A DNA stretch of 15,664 nucleotides from Syntrophomonas sp. (GTDB taxonomy: Bacteria; Bacillota; Syntrophomonadia; Syntrophomonadales; Syntrophomonadaceae). Both the position numbers and the translations under genes were made by a program. Every line of letters begins with the position of its first letter. Within the stretch, counting starts at the first letter, position 1. The notes under the pieces are model-generated. The model was not told the DNA's origin. It did no database searches and saw only the letters and a program-made list of their open reading frames with translations. Shown one piece after another: positions 14,378-15,664 of the stretch. The stretch spans positions 1 through 15,664 of the forward strand of contig PWPP01000128.1 of NCBI GenBank assembly GCA_003558625.1, read 5' to 3'.

Positions 14378-14513
14378 GCAACGTTCCTCCTTGTTTTACC
14401 TTACAGATGCCCTTTTTTCTTAAGGGTTTCGGGCCCCGCCTCCTACAATATAACTGCTTCCAAACCGGGCCTCTTTGCCGGTGTGCTCATGTACCATCGA
14501 ACATCACTTCAGT

Positions 14514-15664
14514 TTATAAAACGGGTTGCAGCAACTCAGACAGCGAGGGTCCCGCCGCTTCTTCCAGTTCATAACTGACCCTCACCGCCGGCTTTTGCAG
14601 GGTCATGATTCTTCTCAGGTCAATGGGGGTCCCGATCACGACTGTCTCTGCGTGCGAATCGTTAATGGTTTTCTCCAGTTCCGCAATCTGGTTTTTCCCA
14701 TACCCCATTGCCGGAACCAGGCGGGTTAAATGAGGATTGGCAGCAAAGGTTTCTTTAATGGTACCTACAGCATAGGGTCGGGGATCAATGATTTCCCGGG
14801 CTCCCCATTTTTCTGCCGCAATAATACCTGCACCATATGCCATATCTCCATGCGTCAGGGTAGGACCGTCTTCAATAACCAGTACATTTTTTCCTGTTAT
14901 CCATTCCGGCCGGTCCACACTGATTGGGGAATAGGCCATGATGATATGGGCCCTGGGATTATTCCTGGCCACCGCTTCCCGGAGCTGTTCCACCGCTGCC
15001 GGATCCGCCGAATCAATTTTGTTGATGATGGCAATATCTGCCATGCGTAAATTGGTCTCTCCGGGATGATACCTGGTTTCATGTCCTACCCGGTGTGGAT
15101 CTACCACTACAATATGAATATCGGCAGCGATAAAAGGAATATCATTGTTACCACCGTCCCAGAGGATGATGTCGGCTTCCGCTTCCGCCTGGCTGAGGAT
15201 CTTGGCATAATCGATGCCGGCGTAAACCACCATGCCGTTATCGATATGGGGCTCGAATTCTTCCCGTTCTTCTATGGTGCAGTTATACCGTTCCAGGTCT
15301 TCATAAGTGGCAAACCGCATCGCTACTTGTTCCTCTAAACGTCCATAGGGCATGGGGTGCCTCAGGATGGCTACCTTTTTCCCGGCCTCGGTGAGGAGAC
15401 GGGCTACATGTCTGGTCGTCTGGCTTTTTCCGCTTCCCGTTCTAACGGCTGTTACCGCCACCACTTTAGCCCTGGATTTGAGCATGGTGGTTGCGGGACC
15501 CATCAGCCGAAAATCGGCTCCACAGGCTAATGCCAGGGATGCCTGGTGCATTACAAACTCATGGGACACATCACTATAGGCAAAAACCACCTGATCGACC
15601 TGGTTATCTTTAATCAAACGGGGCAGCTCCTCTTCCGGATATATGGGAATCCCCTGTTCATACC
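14514..15664 (-). CDS. Cyclic 2,3-diphosphoglycerate synthetase-like P-loop protein (5' end outside window)
   Basis: This gene is cut by the window edge: the frame stays open past the TTG at 15617 to the end (YEQGIPIYPEEELPR precedes it), so the start is outside. About 382 residues of roughly 440-460 are visible. The sequence matches the family of archaeal cyclic 2,3-diphosphoglycerate synthetase, which closes 2,3-diphosphoglycerate with ATP; bacterial members are often just called GTPases. Motifs are AYSDVSHE, Walker A in RTGSGKS (visible residues about 74-80), WDGGNNDIPF, HPGETNLRMAD and the G4-like NKID. A Rossmann-like N-terminal domain probably lies mainly outside the window. It precedes argG on the same strand with a 136-nt gap, so a shared transcript is possible but not shown. 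Family membership is secure; the reaction in bacteria is unknown to me. Confidence 0.85.
   Translation of the reverse strand, partial: YEQGIPIYPEEELPRLIKDNQVDQVVFAYSDVSHEFVMHQASLALACGADFRLMGPATTMLKSRAKVVAVTAVRTGSGKSQTTRHVARLLTEAGKKVAILRHPMPYGRLEEQVAMRFATYEDLERYNCTIEEREEFEPHIDNGMVVYAGIDYAKILSQAEAEADIILWDGGNNDIPFIAADIHIVVVDPHRVGHETRYHPGETNLRMADIAIINKIDSADPAAVEQLREAVARNNPRAHIIMAYSPISVDRPEWITGKNVLVIEDGPTLTHGDMAYGAGIIAAEKWGAREIIDPRPYAVGTIKETFAANPHLTRLVPAMGYGKNQIAELEKTINDSHAETVVIGTPIDLRRIMTLQKPAVRVSYELEEAAGPSLSELLQPVL

Noticed and set aside
14378..14513. ArgR box, T-box or terminator before argG
   Set aside because: No match to the TNTGNAT-type ARG box, no T-box core, and the short stems (ACCGG/CCGGT, CCCTT/AAGGG) have no T run.
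1..15664. CRISPR array, tRNA, rRNA, insertion sequence or prophage genes
   Set aside because: No regular direct repeats, no cloverleaf or rRNA stretch noticed, and no transposase, integrase or phage-like product.

Overview
The window is chromosomal DNA that looks like an anaerobic, Gram-positive-type bacterium of the Bacillota, probably a clostridial or Peptococcaceae-like lineage. The evidence is an oxygen-sensitive class III ribonucleotide reductase with its radical activase, a CssRS-type secretion-stress two-component system as in Bacillus, an S-layer-homology (SLH) protein with a VanW domain, strong AGGAGG ribosome binding sites and frequent TTG start codons. The lineage is an inference. 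No mobile element, CRISPR array, tRNA or rRNA was seen, and both ends of the window cut through genes.

Left part (1-5946, + strand): the C-terminal part of an RND efflux pump; a small secreted protein with two SHOCT-like repeats and two possible starts; a cssR-cssS pair with a good promoter whose -35 element lies inside a long hairpin; a 360-bp gap with an inverted repeat around a TATAAT; and a secreted, methionine-rich protein with a copper-amine-oxidase-like N-terminal domain, closed by a strong bidirectional terminator. The stress sensor therefore sits between two secreted proteins, which makes a cell-envelope role for this block plausible.

Middle (5946-8713): a small basic protein and a PmtA-like SAM methyltransferase on the minus strand, the latter with a clear promoter. 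A divergent gene on the plus strand encodes an SLH-VanW-G5 cell-wall protein. It ends at a strong bidirectional terminator shared with the convergent argH.

Right part (8697-15664, all minus strand; transcription order cPGS-like GTPase, argG, nrdD, nrdG, argH): the last two arginine-synthesis genes are separated by the anaerobic ribonucleotide reductase genes. nrdD is preceded by two NrdR boxes that bracket its -10 element. nrdD, nrdG and argH are so closely packed (gaps of 1 and 19 nt) that argH is probably transcribed from the NrdR-controlled promoter. The upstream gene, cut by the window edge, encodes a protein of the cyclic 2,3-diphosphoglycerate synthetase-like P-loop family.

Most genes belong to known families. 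The points most worth a second look are the argH-nrdDG arrangement, the SLH-VanW-G5 protein as a possible peptidoglycan cross-linking enzyme, the methionine-rich secreted protein, and the regulatory structures around cssRS and its neighbours. No wholly new system was identified.
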